Positions 50,849 to 59,941 are shown, counted from the stretch's first letter. The stretch is 64,000 bases of DNA from Nonomuraea sp. MG754425 (GCF_021699195.1 NZ_SSXE01000016.1:1-64000), one strand, 5' to 3'. Program-made: numbers and translations. Notes: generated by a model from the letters alone, not told the origin.

Positions 50849-51900
50849 AGGATGCGCCTCGCCGCAGGCCGCGCCAGTCGGACATCGCCAAGCTGGCCGG
50901 TGTCTCGCAGACCACGGTCTCCATAGTGATCAACGGCCGGGAGTCGGACACCATCAGGATCCCCCCGGAGACCAGGCGGCACGTCTTCGAGGTGGCCCGA
51001 TCCCTGGGCTACGTCGTCGATCCGGTGGCCCGGAGCCTGGCCGGCGGCATGAACCGCCTGATCGGCGTCTACACGTTCGAGTCGATGTTCCCGATGGACC
51101 ATCACGACTTCTACTACCCGTTCCTGGTGGGGATCGAGGCCGCGGCCGAGGCGCTCGGCTACGACATGCTGATGTTCACCAGCGCCACCGGCTCGGACGG
51201 CAGCAGGTCGATCTACCGCGATGGCGTCAACCGGCTGGGGCTCGCCGACGGCTGCGTGCTGCTCGGCAAGGAGACCAACCGCGACGACATCGTCCGGCTG
51301 CGGGACGAGGGGTTCAGGTTCGCGCTGGTCGGCCGTCGTGACGTGCCCGGCCCCATCGCCTACGTCACCGCGGACTACGCGAGCGCGACCGCGCAGGTCG
51401 TCGACCACCTGGTGGGCCTCGGGCACGAGCGCATCGCCTACCTGACGGCGGCGGATCCGAGCGAACCGTCCGCCGACCGTGACGCCGGGTTCCGGGCCGC
51501 CCAGAGCCGGCACGGGCTGGACACCGACGGGCTCGTCCTGCCGGTCCGCAAGGAGGACGGACCGTCGGCCGAGGAGGTGCGGCGGCTGCTGGCGGCCGGC
51601 GCCACCGCGTTCGTCGCCCACGAGTCGGTGGTCGCGCTGCGGCTGCTCGGACTCCTCGAAGGGATGGGCGTCGACGTGCCCGGCGCGTGCTCGGTGGCCG
51701 CGCTCAGCGACCCGCCGCACGACGTACCGGGCCCGGAGCTCACCTGCTTCCGGATCCCGGGACGGGAGATGGGGACGCGCGCGGTCGAGTTGCTGGTCCG
51801 GCAGCTCGAGTCGGAGGAAGAGGTCGAGCCCGAGGCCGTCGCGCTGTCATGCACCTTCGTCGCTGGACAGACCAGCGGCCCGAATCGAAAGGAATCATGA
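50845..51900 (+). CDS. LacI family transcriptional regulator
   Basis: A regulator of 351 residues. The N-terminal helix-turn-helix (RQSDIAKLAGVSQTTVSIVING) and hinge (PVARSLAGG) precede a periplasmic-binding-protein-like ligand domain with the ending FRIPGREMGTRAVELL. It sits inside the operon and probably represses it through the three GATAATGC-GCATTATC sites in the 46.06-46.17 kb region. The recognition helix QTTVS agrees with CG-centred operators. The inducer is probably the imported sugar-like compound. Confidence 0.91.
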   Translation: MKDAPRRRPRQSDIAKLAGVSQTTVSIVINGRESDTIRIPPETRRHVFEVARSLGYVVDPVARSLAGGMNRLIGVYTFESMFPMDHHDFYYPFLVGIEAAAEALGYDMLMFTSATGSDGSRSIYRDGVNRLGLADGCVLLGKETNRDDIVRLRDEGFRFALVGRRDVPGPIAYVTADYASATAQVVDHLVGLGHERIAYLTAADPSEPSADRDAGFRAAQSRHGLDTDGLVLPVRKEDGPSAEEVRRLLAAGATAFVAHESVVALRLLGLLEGMGVDVPGACSVAALSDPPHDVPGPELTCFRIPGREMGTRAVELLVRQLESEEEVEPEAVALSCTFVAGQTSGPNRKES

Positions 51901-53511
51901 GTGACCGAGTTCCGCGCAGACGTACTGGTGGTCGGTGGGGGGCTGGGCGGCGTCGCGGCCGCGCTGGCCGCGGCCAGGAACGGCGCGCAGGTGGTGCTCA
52001 CCGAGGAGTCGGCCTGGCTGGGCGGGCAGCTCACGACGCAGCTCGTCCCGCCCGACGAACATCCCTGGATCGAGGCGTTCGGCAGCACCGCGAGTTACCG
52101 GCGGCTGCGCGACGGCATCCGTGAGTACTACCGCAGCGGGTATCCGCTGCGGTCCGCGTCGAGGTCGCTGGCGCACCTGAACCCCGGCGGCGGCCGGGTC
52201 GGCCCGCTGTGCCACGAGCCGCGGGTGGCCCTGGCGGTGATCGACGCCATGCTCGCCCCGTGGCAGGCGGCCGGGCAGATCACCGTGCTGCGCCGGCACG
52301 TCCCGGCGACCGCCGAGGTGGACGGCGACCACGTGACGGCGGTGGGCTTCCACGACCTGGAGACGGGCGGCGACGTCACCGTCACAGCCAGGTTCGTCCT
52401 GGACGCCACCGAGGCCGGGGACGTGCTGCCGATCACCGGCACCGAGTTCGTGACCGGCGCCGAGTCGCAGGCCGACACCGGCGAGCCGCACGCCGCGGCG
52501 ACCGCGCGGCCGGACAACATGCAGGCGGTGTCGGTGTGCTTCGCGCTCTCCCACCACGAGGGGGAGAACCACACGATCGACAAGCCGGACGACTACGCCG
52601 CATGGCGGGCGGTGGCTCCCGAGTGGTGGCACGGCCCCCAGTTCGGCTGGGTCGCCCCGCACCCGCACACGCTGGAACCCCGGCGCTACGTCTTCACCCC
52701 GAACCCGGACGACGACCCGACGGCCATCGTCGCCGACCAGAGCAAGGACCCGGGGTCGGACGAACTGTGGACGTTCCGGCGGATCCTGGCCCGCAACCAC
52801 TTCCGGCCGGGCGCGTTCGACAGCGACCTCACCGTCGTGAACTGGCCGATGATCGACTACCTGGGCGGTCCGGTCTTCGGCGGCACCGCCGAGCAGAACG
52901 CGGCCCACGCCGCCGCGGCGCGGGCGCAGAGCCTGAGCTTCCTGTACTGGCTGCAGGCCGAGGCGCCCCGGCCCGACGGCGGCTCCGGCTGGCCGGGGCT
53001 GCGGCCGCGTCCCGACGTCACCGGCACCGCCGACGGCCTGGCGATGCGCCCGTACATCAGGGAGTCGCGGCGGATCCGCGGGCAGTACCGGATCGTGGAG
53101 CAGGACCTCGCGGTGGCGGTACGTCCCGAGGGGCCCGTCTCCTACCACGACAGCGTGGGGGTCGGCTCGTACCGGATCGACCTGCACCCCTCGACCGGCG
53201 GGGACAACTACATCGACGTGCCGGCCTGGCCGTTCCAGGTGCCGATGCGCGCGCTGGTTCCCGAGCGGGTGCGGAACGTGATCGCCGCGGGCAAGAACAT
53301 CAGCACCACGCACATCACCAACGGGTGCTACCGGCTCCACCCGGTCGAGTGGACCGTGGGCGAGGCGGCCGGTCACCTGGCCGCGTTCTGCGTGGCCCGC
53401 GACACCGAGCCGCACCAGGTCACCGCGACCGCGGGCCTGCTGGCCGACGTCCAGCGATCGATGGCCGGCCAGGGCATGGAGCTGAACTGGCCGAACGTCA
53501 CCTACTACTGA
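51901..53511 (+). CDS. FAD-dependent oxidoreductase (FAD_oxidored family)
   Basis: A protein of 536 residues with an N-terminal FAD-binding Rossmann motif VVGGGLGGVAAALAAARNG, then ESAWLGGQLTTQ typical of the PF12831-type family, and a C-terminal RNVIAAGKNISTTHITNGCYRLHP segment that completes the FAD site. Such proteins accompany unusual glycan or uronate catabolism in several bacteria; the reaction is not known. GTG 51901 follows the LacI stop directly, with AAAGGAA upstream. Confidence 0.88.
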   Translation: MTEFRADVLVVGGGLGGVAAALAAARNGAQVVLTEESAWLGGQLTTQLVPPDEHPWIEAFGSTASYRRLRDGIREYYRSGYPLRSASRSLAHLNPGGGRVGPLCHEPRVALAVIDAMLAPWQAAGQITVLRRHVPATAEVDGDHVTAVGFHDLETGGDVTVTARFVLDATEAGDVLPITGTEFVTGAESQADTGEPHAAATARPDNMQAVSVCFALSHHEGENHTIDKPDDYAAWRAVAPEWWHGPQFGWVAPHPHTLEPRRYVFTPNPDDDPTAIVADQSKDPGSDELWTFRRILARNHFRPGAFDSDLTVVNWPMIDYLGGPVFGGTAEQNAAHAAAARAQSLSFLYWLQAEAPRPDGGSGWPGLRPRPDVTGTADGLAMRPYIRESRRIRGQYRIVEQDLAVAVRPEGPVSYHDSVGVGSYRIDLHPSTGGDNYIDVPAWPFQVPMRALVPERVRNVIAAGKNISTTHITNGCYRLHPVEWTVGEAAGHLAAFCVARDTEPHQVTATAGLLADVQRSMAGQGMELNWPNVTYY

Positions 53512-53525
53512 GGCGGAGTGCTCGA

Positions 53526-54191
53526 ATGCGTTTGCCACAATCGCGGCCGGCCGTCCTGGTCAGCCTGCCGCGCAACGAGACCGCTCTCGCACGGGAGGCG
53601 GCGCTCGCGGGAGCCGACGGGCTGAAGGTGCACACGAACGTGCGGCACCGGGCCTCGGGGACGGCCTTCGGATCCCTGGACGAGGAGCGTGAGCGACTAC
53701 GCGACATCCTGGCGCTCGGCGTCCCGACGGGCCTCGTCGTCGGCGCGGCCGGGTCGGTGTCGCTCACCGAGATGGCCGCGGCGCGGGAGATGGGGTTCGA
53801 CTACTTCGACGTCTACGCCGCCGACGCGCCCGCGGGCTACGTCGAGGCGTGCGGGCCGGTGACGCCCATGGTGGCGCTGGGCCCGGGTGACGGCCCGGCC
53901 CAGGCGCGGGCCCTGGCGCGGCGCGGGACCCGGGCGCTCGAACTGTCCACGCTCGAACCCGAGCGGTACGGCACGCCGCTGACGCTGGCGACCCTGGCGA
54001 GGCTGGAGGCGGTCGCGTCGGCGGTCGACGTCCCCGTCATCGTGCCGAGCCAGCACGCGCTCGTCCCCGACGACCTCGCCCTCCTGCGGGCGGCGGGCGC
54101 GGCGGCGGTGCTGCTGGGAGCCGTGGTGACGGGCGCCGACCCGGCCGGCTTCGGCGCCCGCATCGCGCCGTACGTCGCCGCCCTCCGGTAG
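53526..54191 (+). CDS. TIM-barrel protein of unknown function
   Basis: A protein of 221 residues with the strand pattern of a small beta/alpha barrel: VLVSLP, GADGLKVH, GLVVGAAGS, FDYFDVYA, ALELST, VPVIVPSQ and AAAVLLGAVV. It resembles ThiE/NanE/indole-glycerol-phosphate-synthase-like barrels in outline, with a phosphate-binding type of C-terminal loop, but no family can be named. It is the last gene of the operon, probably a phospho-sugar isomerase, epimerase or aldolase. Confidence 0.65.
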   Translation: MRLPQSRPAVLVSLPRNETALAREAALAGADGLKVHTNVRHRASGTAFGSLDEERERLRDILALGVPTGLVVGAAGSVSLTEMAAAREMGFDYFDVYAADAPAGYVEACGPVTPMVALGPGDGPAQARALARRGTRALELSTLEPERYGTPLTLATLARLEAVASAVDVPVIVPSQHALVPDDLALLRAAGAAAVLLGAVVTGADPAGFGARIAPYVAALR

Positions 54192-54196
54192 CCGCT

Positions 54197-54231
54197 TGAG
54201 GGTCTCTCCGGTTCCGCACGGAAGACCCTCA
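54197..54231. terminator. Bidirectional terminator hairpin
   Basis: TGAGGGTCT (54197-54205) pairs with AGACCCTCA (54223-54231). After one bulged base, TCCG/CGGA extends the stem to 13 pairs with an 8-base loop. It separates the convergent TIM-barrel and VKOR genes. Confidence 0.75.
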
Positions 54232-54236
54232 GACAG

Positions 54237-54824
54237 TCACATGATCCAGTACGACCAGAAGCGCTGCAGGATGAGCCCGCCTACCGCGACGGTCCAGAGC
54301 ACGAGCACGACCGTGTGGTAGCGGGCGAGGCGGAGCAGGACGCCGGAGCGTGGCAGGCGGCCCGCTTCGGCGTTGGCCAGGGTCACGTACCAGCAGACGA
54401 CGACCGTGGCGACCCAGACCAGCATGCAGTACGGGCACAGCGCGCCGATCCGGTACAGCGACTGGAAGATCAGCCAGTGCACGAAGACGGCGCCCGCCAC
54501 GACCCCGGCCTGCAGGCCGTACCAGAACCAGGCGTGGAAACGGGCGCCGGCCAGCAGCGCCGCGCCGACGGTCACCAGCACGGCGAAGGCCGCGAGCCCG
54601 ATCAGCGGGTTGGGGAACCCGAACAGGGACGCCTGCTCCGTCTTCATGACCGAGCCGCAACTGATGATCGGATTGAGGTTGCAGGTGGGCAGGTAGCCGG
54701 CGTCGGCGGCCAGCCTGAGCCGTTCGACGGTGAGCAGGAAGGCCGCCAGGAGGCCGAGGCCGCCGCCCGTGACGAGGACGTACGGCAGCGACCGGGTGAC
54801 GATGGAGGCGGGCGCGGTCGTCAT
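54237..54824 (-). CDS. Vitamin K epoxide reductase (VKOR) family protein
   Basis: A membrane protein of 195 residues with four to five TM helices and all VKOR redox Cys: Cys48 and Cys56 in the loop pair and the CPYC active site (Cys130, Cys133), plus the conserved Ser66. Bacterial VKOR replaces DsbB: it reoxidises DsbA using quinone. ATG 54824 overlaps the DsbA stop (ATGA), so the pair is coupled in translation and function. Confidence 0.93.
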   Translation of the reverse strand: MTTAPASIVTRSLPYVLVTGGGLGLLAAFLLTVERLRLAADAGYLPTCNLNPIISCGSVMKTEQASLFGFPNPLIGLAAFAVLVTVGAALLAGARFHAWFWYGLQAGVVAGAVFVHWLIFQSLYRIGALCPYCMLVWVATVVVCWYVTLANAEAGRLPRSGVLLRLARYHTVVLVLWTVAVGGLILQRFWSYWIM

Positions 54825-55498
54825 GAGCGCAGGACCGCGTCGATCTTGGCCTTCAGGTTGTCGTAGCTGGGCTCGACGTCCAGCGGGCTGCCGTTGAAGA
54901 AGACCGTGGGAGTGCCCTGGACGCCGAGCGCCAGCCCGTCGCCCTGGTCCTTCCTGACCCGCTCGGCCGTCGCGGGCGCGTCGAGGTCGCGCTTGAAGGC
55001 CGCCATGTCGAGGCCGGCCCGCTCGGCCAGGTCGAGGAAGAACGCCTCCTTGGACTCGCTCGCCTCGCCCCACTGCGTCTGCGTCTCGAACAGCCTGGTG
55101 TACATCACCTCGAACTCGCCCTGCCGGGCGGCGGCCTCGGCGACGCGCGCGGCGAGGTCGGCGTTGCGGTGGCCCGGCATGGGGAAGTAGCGGACGACCA
55201 GGTTGATCCGCCCCGCGTACTCGGCGCGGATGCGCTCCATGTGCGGGAAGACCGCGCCGCACCCCTCGCACTCGAAGTCGAGGAACTCCACCAGCGTGAC
55301 CTTGCCGTCGGCGGCGGTGGAGAGCCGATGGCTGTCCTCGCGCACGAGGAACTGCGCGGGGGCGGTTCGTGCCGTGGAGTCGGTGGCCGGCGTCTGCGCG
55401 CGACCGTCGCCGAACATCACGACCGCCGCCACGATCAGCGCCAGGATGAGGGCCACCACCGCGCCGATACCGAGGCTTATCTTGAGATTCGTCGTCAT
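54821..55498 (-). CDS. DsbA-like thiol:disulfide oxidoreductase
   Basis: A membrane-anchored protein of 225 residues: TM helix (about 8-29), linker, then a thioredoxin fold with CEGC active site (Cys77, Cys80) and the cis-Pro loop GTPTVFF. It forms disulfides in exported proteins and is recycled by the VKOR encoded next to it. The window encodes several Cys-paired secreted proteins that could be clients, but that is only inferred. Confidence 0.92.
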   Translation of the reverse strand: MTTNLKISLGIGAVVALILALIVAAVVMFGDGRAQTPATDSTARTAPAQFLVREDSHRLSTAADGKVTLVEFLDFECEGCGAVFPHMERIRAEYAGRINLVVRYFPMPGHRNADLAARVAEAAARQGEFEVMYTRLFETQTQWGEASESKEAFFLDLAERAGLDMAAFKRDLDAPATAERVRKDQGDGLALGVQGTPTVFFNGSPLDVEPSYDNLKAKIDAVLRS

Positions 55499-55611
55499 CT
55501 TTCCCTGCTCAGCCGGAAGGGGGTGGGGTCTCGGTGGCGCCGCGCGCCGTCAGCATGCGCCGCGGGGACAGGACCTCGGCGTCCCGCTCTGTCGCGGGAC
55601 GTTCGGGAGCC

Positions 55612-56223
55612 TCACGCGGACGGCTCCCCGATCCCGCCGGTGCAGATGGCACCCGGCTCCGGCGTCTCCGGGCCGTTGATGTTGGCCCGCAGGTAGGCGA
55701 CCAGGCGTGGGTCGTCGGCGCTGTCCAGCCTGAGCTGCCTGCCCCAGGAACTGAGCACGACCGGGGCGGCCAGGCCCTCGTACGGTGACAGGAGCACGAA
55801 GTCGCGCCCCCTGGCCTGGTCGAGCAGGACGTCCAGGTGCTCCTTCGGCAGCCCCGGCCGGTAGGCGATCCAGACCGCCCCGTGCTCCTGGCTGTGCACC
55901 GCGTTCTCGTTGCGGACCGGCTCGGCGTAGACGCCGCAGTTCTGCCACTCGGGCGCGTGGTCTCCGCCCACCGGCGGCGACTGCGGGTAGGAGACCGGGC
56001 TGGTGGTGTGGTTGCGTCGCGGCACGTCGATCCGCTGGACCGCGTCCAGCGAGGTGCGGGCACGGTCCTGGAGGACGAGCACGGTGGCCGCCGCGATCAG
56101 CCCGGCGCCGGTCAGCAAGGAGAGGCCGATCACGAGGAGGCGCCGGCGCGATTCGGCCCGCCGCTGTCGTTCCCGCAGCGCCGAGAGCCGCTCCTGCACC
56201 GTGCCGCGCGGCTGCTCATCCAT
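55612..56223 (-). CDS. DUF3105 membrane protein
   Basis: A protein of 203 residues: charged cytoplasmic N-terminus, TM helix (about 30-52), then an extracytoplasmic DUF3105 domain with PPVGGDHAPEWQNCGVY and HSQEHGAVWIAY. The conserved His and Cys residues suggest a metal or redox role; the family has no established function but often sits with DsbA/VKOR genes. A BlaI-type inverted repeat lies 24 bases upstream of ATG 56223. The gap to DsbA is 113 bases. Confidence 0.87.
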   Translation of the reverse strand: MDEQPRGTVQERLSALRERQRRAESRRRLLVIGLSLLTGAGLIAAATVLVLQDRARTSLDAVQRIDVPRRNHTTSPVSYPQSPPVGGDHAPEWQNCGVYAEPVRNENAVHSQEHGAVWIAYRPGLPKEHLDVLLDQARGRDFVLLSPYEGLAAPVVLSSWGRQLRLDSADDPRLVAYLRANINGPETPEPGAICTGGIGEPSA

Positions 56224-56246
56224 CCGGCCACCTCCACCCCATCAAC

Positions 56247-56263
56247 TTCTACGACCCGTAGAA
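56247..56263. promoter_or_regulatory. BlaI/CopY-like operator upstream of DUF3105
   Basis: TTCTACG-ACC-CGTAGAA, a perfect 7-bp inverted repeat, resembling the TACTAC...GTAGTA sites of BlaI/MecI/CopY repressors. A further half-site TTCTACAGTA follows at 56265-56274. It lies between the DUF3105 gene and the BlaI/M56 pair. Confidence 0.65.
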
Positions 56264-56322
56264 CTTCTACAGTATGTCGAATATGGAAGCCGTAAGTGGT
56301 TCGTCGTCAGGATGAGTGACGG

Positions 56323-57258
56323 TCAGACGACCAGGCACACCAGGGGAGCGATCAGCACGGCCAGCGGGCCGCTCAGCAGCAGGCCGGCCGTCGAACAGGC
56401 GGCCGCGGGCACCCATCGGGGCTGATCCCGCCCGGTGAGCAGCCGCTGCAGGCGCTCCGTGACGCCGGCGTCCGCCAGGGCGAAGGCGGTCGCCGGCCCC
56501 GGATCGGCCGGGCCGGCCGCCATCCGGACCAGGGCGCGCGCCAGCGGCAACTCGCCGTGCGCGCGGCAGGCGTGATCGTCGGCGATCATCTCCAGCAGCA
56601 CGGAGACCGCCTGACGTACGGTCCGCGCGGCCGGCAGCCACGGGAACGCGTGCGCCAGCGCCACGAACGGCAGCAGCGCCAGATCGTGCCGGCCGCGCGC
56701 GTGCGCCCGCTCGTGCCGCAGGACGGCCGCCAACTCCTGCGGTCGCAGCAGGTCCAGCGTGCCCTGACTGAGCACGATGCGCCGATGCCTGCCCGGCACG
56801 CAATAGGCGACCGGCCCGGCCACCGGCAGCACGTACGCGTCGTGCGCCGGCGAGTGATCGGCCACCACGTCGACCAGCAGGCGCTGCCGCCGCCGTTCGC
56901 TGATCGTCTTCGCGGTGCTGCGCACGGTGTGGACCAGCAGCCAGGTCGTCAGGCCGGCCGACCACGCCAGCGCCAGCAGATGCGGCGGCCTGAGCCCGTC
57001 GAGGGCATGCCCGTTGACGATCTGGGCCGCCAGCGTGTGCATCCCGTGCGGGAAGACCGCGGCCAGCGGCGCGACCGCGGCCACCAGCCCGAGACCCACC
57101 GCGCCCAGCCCGGCCCCGAGCCCGATGGCCTGCCAGAGCACCAGCGCCGCACGCGGGCAGCGGTGCGTCCAGACCGCTCCGGCCAGCGCGCGGGCGGCGC
57201 GATCTCCCAGCGTCACCGGCAGCAGCGCCACTCCGGCGGCGATCAGCCAGACGATCAC
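56323..57258 (-). CDS. M56 family metallopeptidase (BlaR1/MecR1-like)
   Basis: A membrane protein of 311 residues with about four TM helices and the zinc-peptidase motif HERAH (HExxH) in the central cytoplasmic part, followed by EMIADDHA with the third ligand. It lacks the penicillin-binding sensor domain of BlaR1, as is usual in actinomycete BlaI/M56 pairs. It probably cleaves BlaI upon a signal. GTG 57258 overlaps the BlaI stop. Confidence 0.88.
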   Translation of the reverse strand: MIVWLIAAGVALLPVTLGDRAARALAGAVWTHRCPRAALVLWQAIGLGAGLGAVGLGLVAAVAPLAAVFPHGMHTLAAQIVNGHALDGLRPPHLLALAWSAGLTTWLLVHTVRSTAKTISERRRQRLLVDVVADHSPAHDAYVLPVAGPVAYCVPGRHRRIVLSQGTLDLLRPQELAAVLRHERAHARGRHDLALLPFVALAHAFPWLPAARTVRQAVSVLLEMIADDHACRAHGELPLARALVRMAAGPADPGPATAFALADAGVTERLQRLLTGRDQPRWVPAAACSTAGLLLSGPLAVLIAPLVCLVV

Positions 57259-57611
57259 GGCTCGGTTCCGTCCCGTTCGCCGAGCGCCTCGCGCAGGGCG
57301 GTCGCCACCTCGGGTGACACCGTCCCGACGAACCGCTGGACGGCCGCCGCCACGTCGCCGGCCTCGTCGAGGGCGGCCCGCATGGCCTCGGCCACGAACG
57401 CGTCCTTGCCGGCGGTGGCCTTGTACAGGTGGGCCCGCCCGACCCGTTCGCGGGCGACCATGCCCTTGTTGGCCAGCCGCATCAGGACGGTCAGCACCGT
57501 GGTGACCGCGGGCCGGGAGGGCAGATCGGCCGCGAGGACGTGGGCGAACATCCCGTCCGGATGTTGCCACAAGGCTTCCATGACCGATCGCTCAAGGTTG
57601 CCGAGCTGCAC
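57255..57611 (-). CDS. BlaI/MecI/CopY family transcriptional repressor
   Basis: A repressor of 118 residues with the BlaI winged helix (LGNLERSVMEALW ... TVLTVLMRLANKGMVARERVGRAHLYKA) and a C-terminal dimerisation helix. GTG 57611 has GGAGGG upstream. It forms an operon with the M56 peptidase, and the inverted repeat upstream of DUF3105 is its best candidate site. No beta-lactamase gene is near. Confidence 0.9.
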   Translation of the reverse strand: MQLGNLERSVMEALWQHPDGMFAHVLAADLPSRPAVTTVLTVLMRLANKGMVARERVGRAHLYKATAGKDAFVAEAMRAALDEAGDVAAAVQRFVGTVSPEVATALREALGERDGTEP

Positions 57612-57696
57612 AGTCGCCCTCCTCGTGCGGTTCTACCCGAAGGAGAAGGCTACCGGTGCCGGGGCGGCCCGCTTCCGAGCCGCCCCGGTCAGCGAG

Positions 57697-59190
57697 CTAG
57701 CGGACGCGGATGAAGACGGGGTTGGAGTAGAACCACAGGTCCTCCCACGGGCTCTCCTTGCCGTCGGCCTGCGGCTCCATCTCGTCCGTGCTGGTCCCGC
57801 GCACGCGCAGGTAGCTGTCCTGGCCCACCTCGCGCAGCGTGTGGCGGATCACCAGATCCTGGCCCTGGCGTCGCCAGTCGCCGGGGCCGAAGCGGGCCAC
57901 GACCTTGGTGGTGGGGTTGCTGTCGGCGTCCAGGTTCGAGGTCACGCCGGTGACCTGGCCGACGATCAGGTCCACGCGCCGGACCTCGGGACGGTCGCCG
58001 TTGGCGTTCTCCCCGTCCAGCGGGCGGAAGCGGATCTCCACCTCGACGTCGGTGTGGTTGCGGCTGCTCACCACGAGCGTCTCGCTCACCGTGGCCTTAC
58101 GGCCCTGGTTGCCGGCGGTGACGTCCAGGGCGGTGATCAGGTCGCCGGTGGCGACGAAGATCCGGCCGTTGCGCAGGGCGTCCATGATGTCGCCGTAGTC
58201 CTGCCGGGCCGCCACGTAGGTCTTGCTGTACTCGCCGGGCCAGAAGTCGGAGCCGCCGCGCGTCCAGTGCACGTGTGAGTCGGAGGTGGCGGTGATCCAC
58301 CAGTGCCGTCCCTCGCCCAGCAGGGAGTCCCACAGGCCGCCGACGCGGGCGGTCATCTGGTCGAAGCCGCCGTAGGTGGGGTGGTTGCCGTACCCGCCGC
58401 GCGCGCCGCCGTTCAGCGGGCCCGCCTGGTGGCCGGGCGCGCCCTCGAAGCCGACGTACACGTCGGGGGCGGCGTTGTTGCCGTTGCGGAACTCGCGCGG
58501 GGTGTCCTGGCCCCACACGCCCAGCCCGGTCGCCGAGCGGGACGCGTGGTGGGCGATCACCAGGGGCTTCTGCCGCATGCCGCGGGCGGCCTTGAGGAAC
58601 TCCACCATCTTGGCCTCGGTGTCGCGGCCCGGGTCGGCCGGAAAGGCGTCGTGCTTGGCGAAGCGGCTCTCCAGTTCGAACAGTTGCTGCGCCTCCCCGT
58701 CGTGGTGCGGGATCATCAACGTGTGGTGGTCCAGCGCCGGCGCGTCGAACTCCATCCCCCAGAACTGCAACACCTCGGGCACCAGCACCCGCGAGCGCAG
58801 CAGGTCGGGATACGCCTGCTCCAGGTTCACCTTCGAGTGCGTCGGGCCGCCGTGGTCGGTGCACATCGCCCAGGTCAGGCCGAAGTACTTCGCCATGATC
58901 GCGTTGGTGACGATCGGATAGACCGCGTCCGCGCCCTTGTGGAAGGTCGGCGGGCTGGTCTTGGTGTCGAACTCGCCGCTGTACTCCGAGTGGACGTGGT
59001 GATCGCCCGCGCGCCACATCCGGCCGTTGTTGCCGCCGTTGCCGAACGTGCGCGCGTCGTCGGCCTGCGCGGGAGCGCCGCCGGCGAAGGGGGCGGCCGC
59101 GGCCAGCGTCGCGCCGACGCCGGCGTACTTGACCAGGCGGCGTCGGGAAAGCCCGGAGGGCTCGGCCTCGGTAGGCTTCTTGTTCCTCAC
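57697..59190 (-). CDS. Tat-exported PHP-domain phosphoesterase-like protein (CehA/McbA type)
   Basis: A protein of 497 residues with a Tat signal (SRRRLVKYAG, about 15-45) and a PHP-type metal centre: DHHVHSEYSG, CTDHGGP, IAHHASR and TSDSHVHW. This is the arrangement of the CehA/McbA subgroup, which includes carbaryl hydrolases. It may hydrolyse an ester or phosphoester outside the cytoplasm. The C-terminal 150 residues form a beta-rich domain. GTG 59190 is used; the frame continues upstream without coding sense. Confidence 0.85.
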   Translation of the reverse strand: MRNKKPTEAEPSGLSRRRLVKYAGVGATLAAAAPFAGGAPAQADDARTFGNGGNNGRMWRAGDHHVHSEYSGEFDTKTSPPTFHKGADAVYPIVTNAIMAKYFGLTWAMCTDHGGPTHSKVNLEQAYPDLLRSRVLVPEVLQFWGMEFDAPALDHHTLMIPHHDGEAQQLFELESRFAKHDAFPADPGRDTEAKMVEFLKAARGMRQKPLVIAHHASRSATGLGVWGQDTPREFRNGNNAAPDVYVGFEGAPGHQAGPLNGGARGGYGNHPTYGGFDQMTARVGGLWDSLLGEGRHWWITATSDSHVHWTRGGSDFWPGEYSKTYVAARQDYGDIMDALRNGRIFVATGDLITALDVTAGNQGRKATVSETLVVSSRNHTDVEVEIRFRPLDGENANGDRPEVRRVDLIVGQVTGVTSNLDADSNPTTKVVARFGPGDWRRQGQDLVIRHTLREVGQDSYLRVRGTSTDEMEPQADGKESPWEDLWFYSNPVFIRVR

Positions 59191-59350
59191 GATGATGCCT
59201 TTGCTGTCGATAAGGGTGACAGCCGACAAACCTCCAATACGGGCATGAACGTGACATGAACGGCCATCGGGGAGGGCGCGAACACTGAAACCCGATGTCC
59301 GTCGCACGACCGGAGGCGACCGTCGCCGAGCGCTCTGGCAAGATGGCGGC

Positions 59351-59941
59351 GTGCATGTCGGCCGTCCCGCCGTCCGCGCGCTGCGCGCCACGGCCTTCAC
59401 CGCCATCTGCATCCTGGCCTCGGCCGTCCTGCACCTGCTGGTCGGCGGGACGGCCATCCGGCCGGACGCCCTGGCCGTCGCCGTGGCGGCGACCTGGGCC
59501 GGCGCCTACACGGTGGGCTACCGCCCCTGCGGCCGGCCGACGCTGCTGGTTCTGTGCGGCCTGTCCCAGTACGGCATGCACCGCCTGTTCGCCACGCAGG
59601 AGTACACCGCCTCCACCTTGACGCTCCCCGACGCCGCCGGGAGCCATGGGCACAGCACCGGATCGGGCATGCTGCTGATCCACGTCGCGGTGGCGCTGGG
59701 TTCGAGCTGGTGGCTGGCTCGCGGTGAGACCGCCCTGGCCGCGCTGCTGCACCTCGGCACCGTCGGCACGAGCGCGCTGCGGAACCTGCTGGCGTACGCG
59801 CTCGCGGCGCCGGCTCGCGTACCGGCCGGCCGGCCGCCCGCGCGTCTCCCCGCCTGGCCGGTGCGGGCGCGCCTGATCCCGGCACTCCTGGTCCGCTGCC
59901 TGTCCCGCCGGGGCCCACCCGCGTCGCTGCCCTGCGGCTGA
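59351..59941 (+). CDS. Small integral membrane protein beside CopC
   Basis: A protein of 196 residues with four to five hydrophobic segments (about 14-32, 40-58, 62-75, 105-122, 127-150) and a periplasmic His-rich stretch GSHGHSTGSG. I recognise no named family. The His cluster and the CopC gene 110 bases downstream suggest a part in copper handling. GTG 59351 is the likely start. Confidence 0.6.
   Translation: MHVGRPAVRALRATAFTAICILASAVLHLLVGGTAIRPDALAVAVAATWAGAYTVGYRPCGRPTLLVLCGLSQYGMHRLFATQEYTASTLTLPDAAGSHGHSTGSGMLLIHVAVALGSSWWLARGETALAALLHLGTVGTSALRNLLAYALAAPARVPAGRPPARLPAWPVRARLIPALLVRCLSRRGPPASLPCG

Noticed and set aside
56323..57611. A beta-lactam resistance system (BlaR1/BlaI)
   Set aside because: The M56 protein has no penicillin-binding sensor domain and no beta-lactamase or PBP gene is near.
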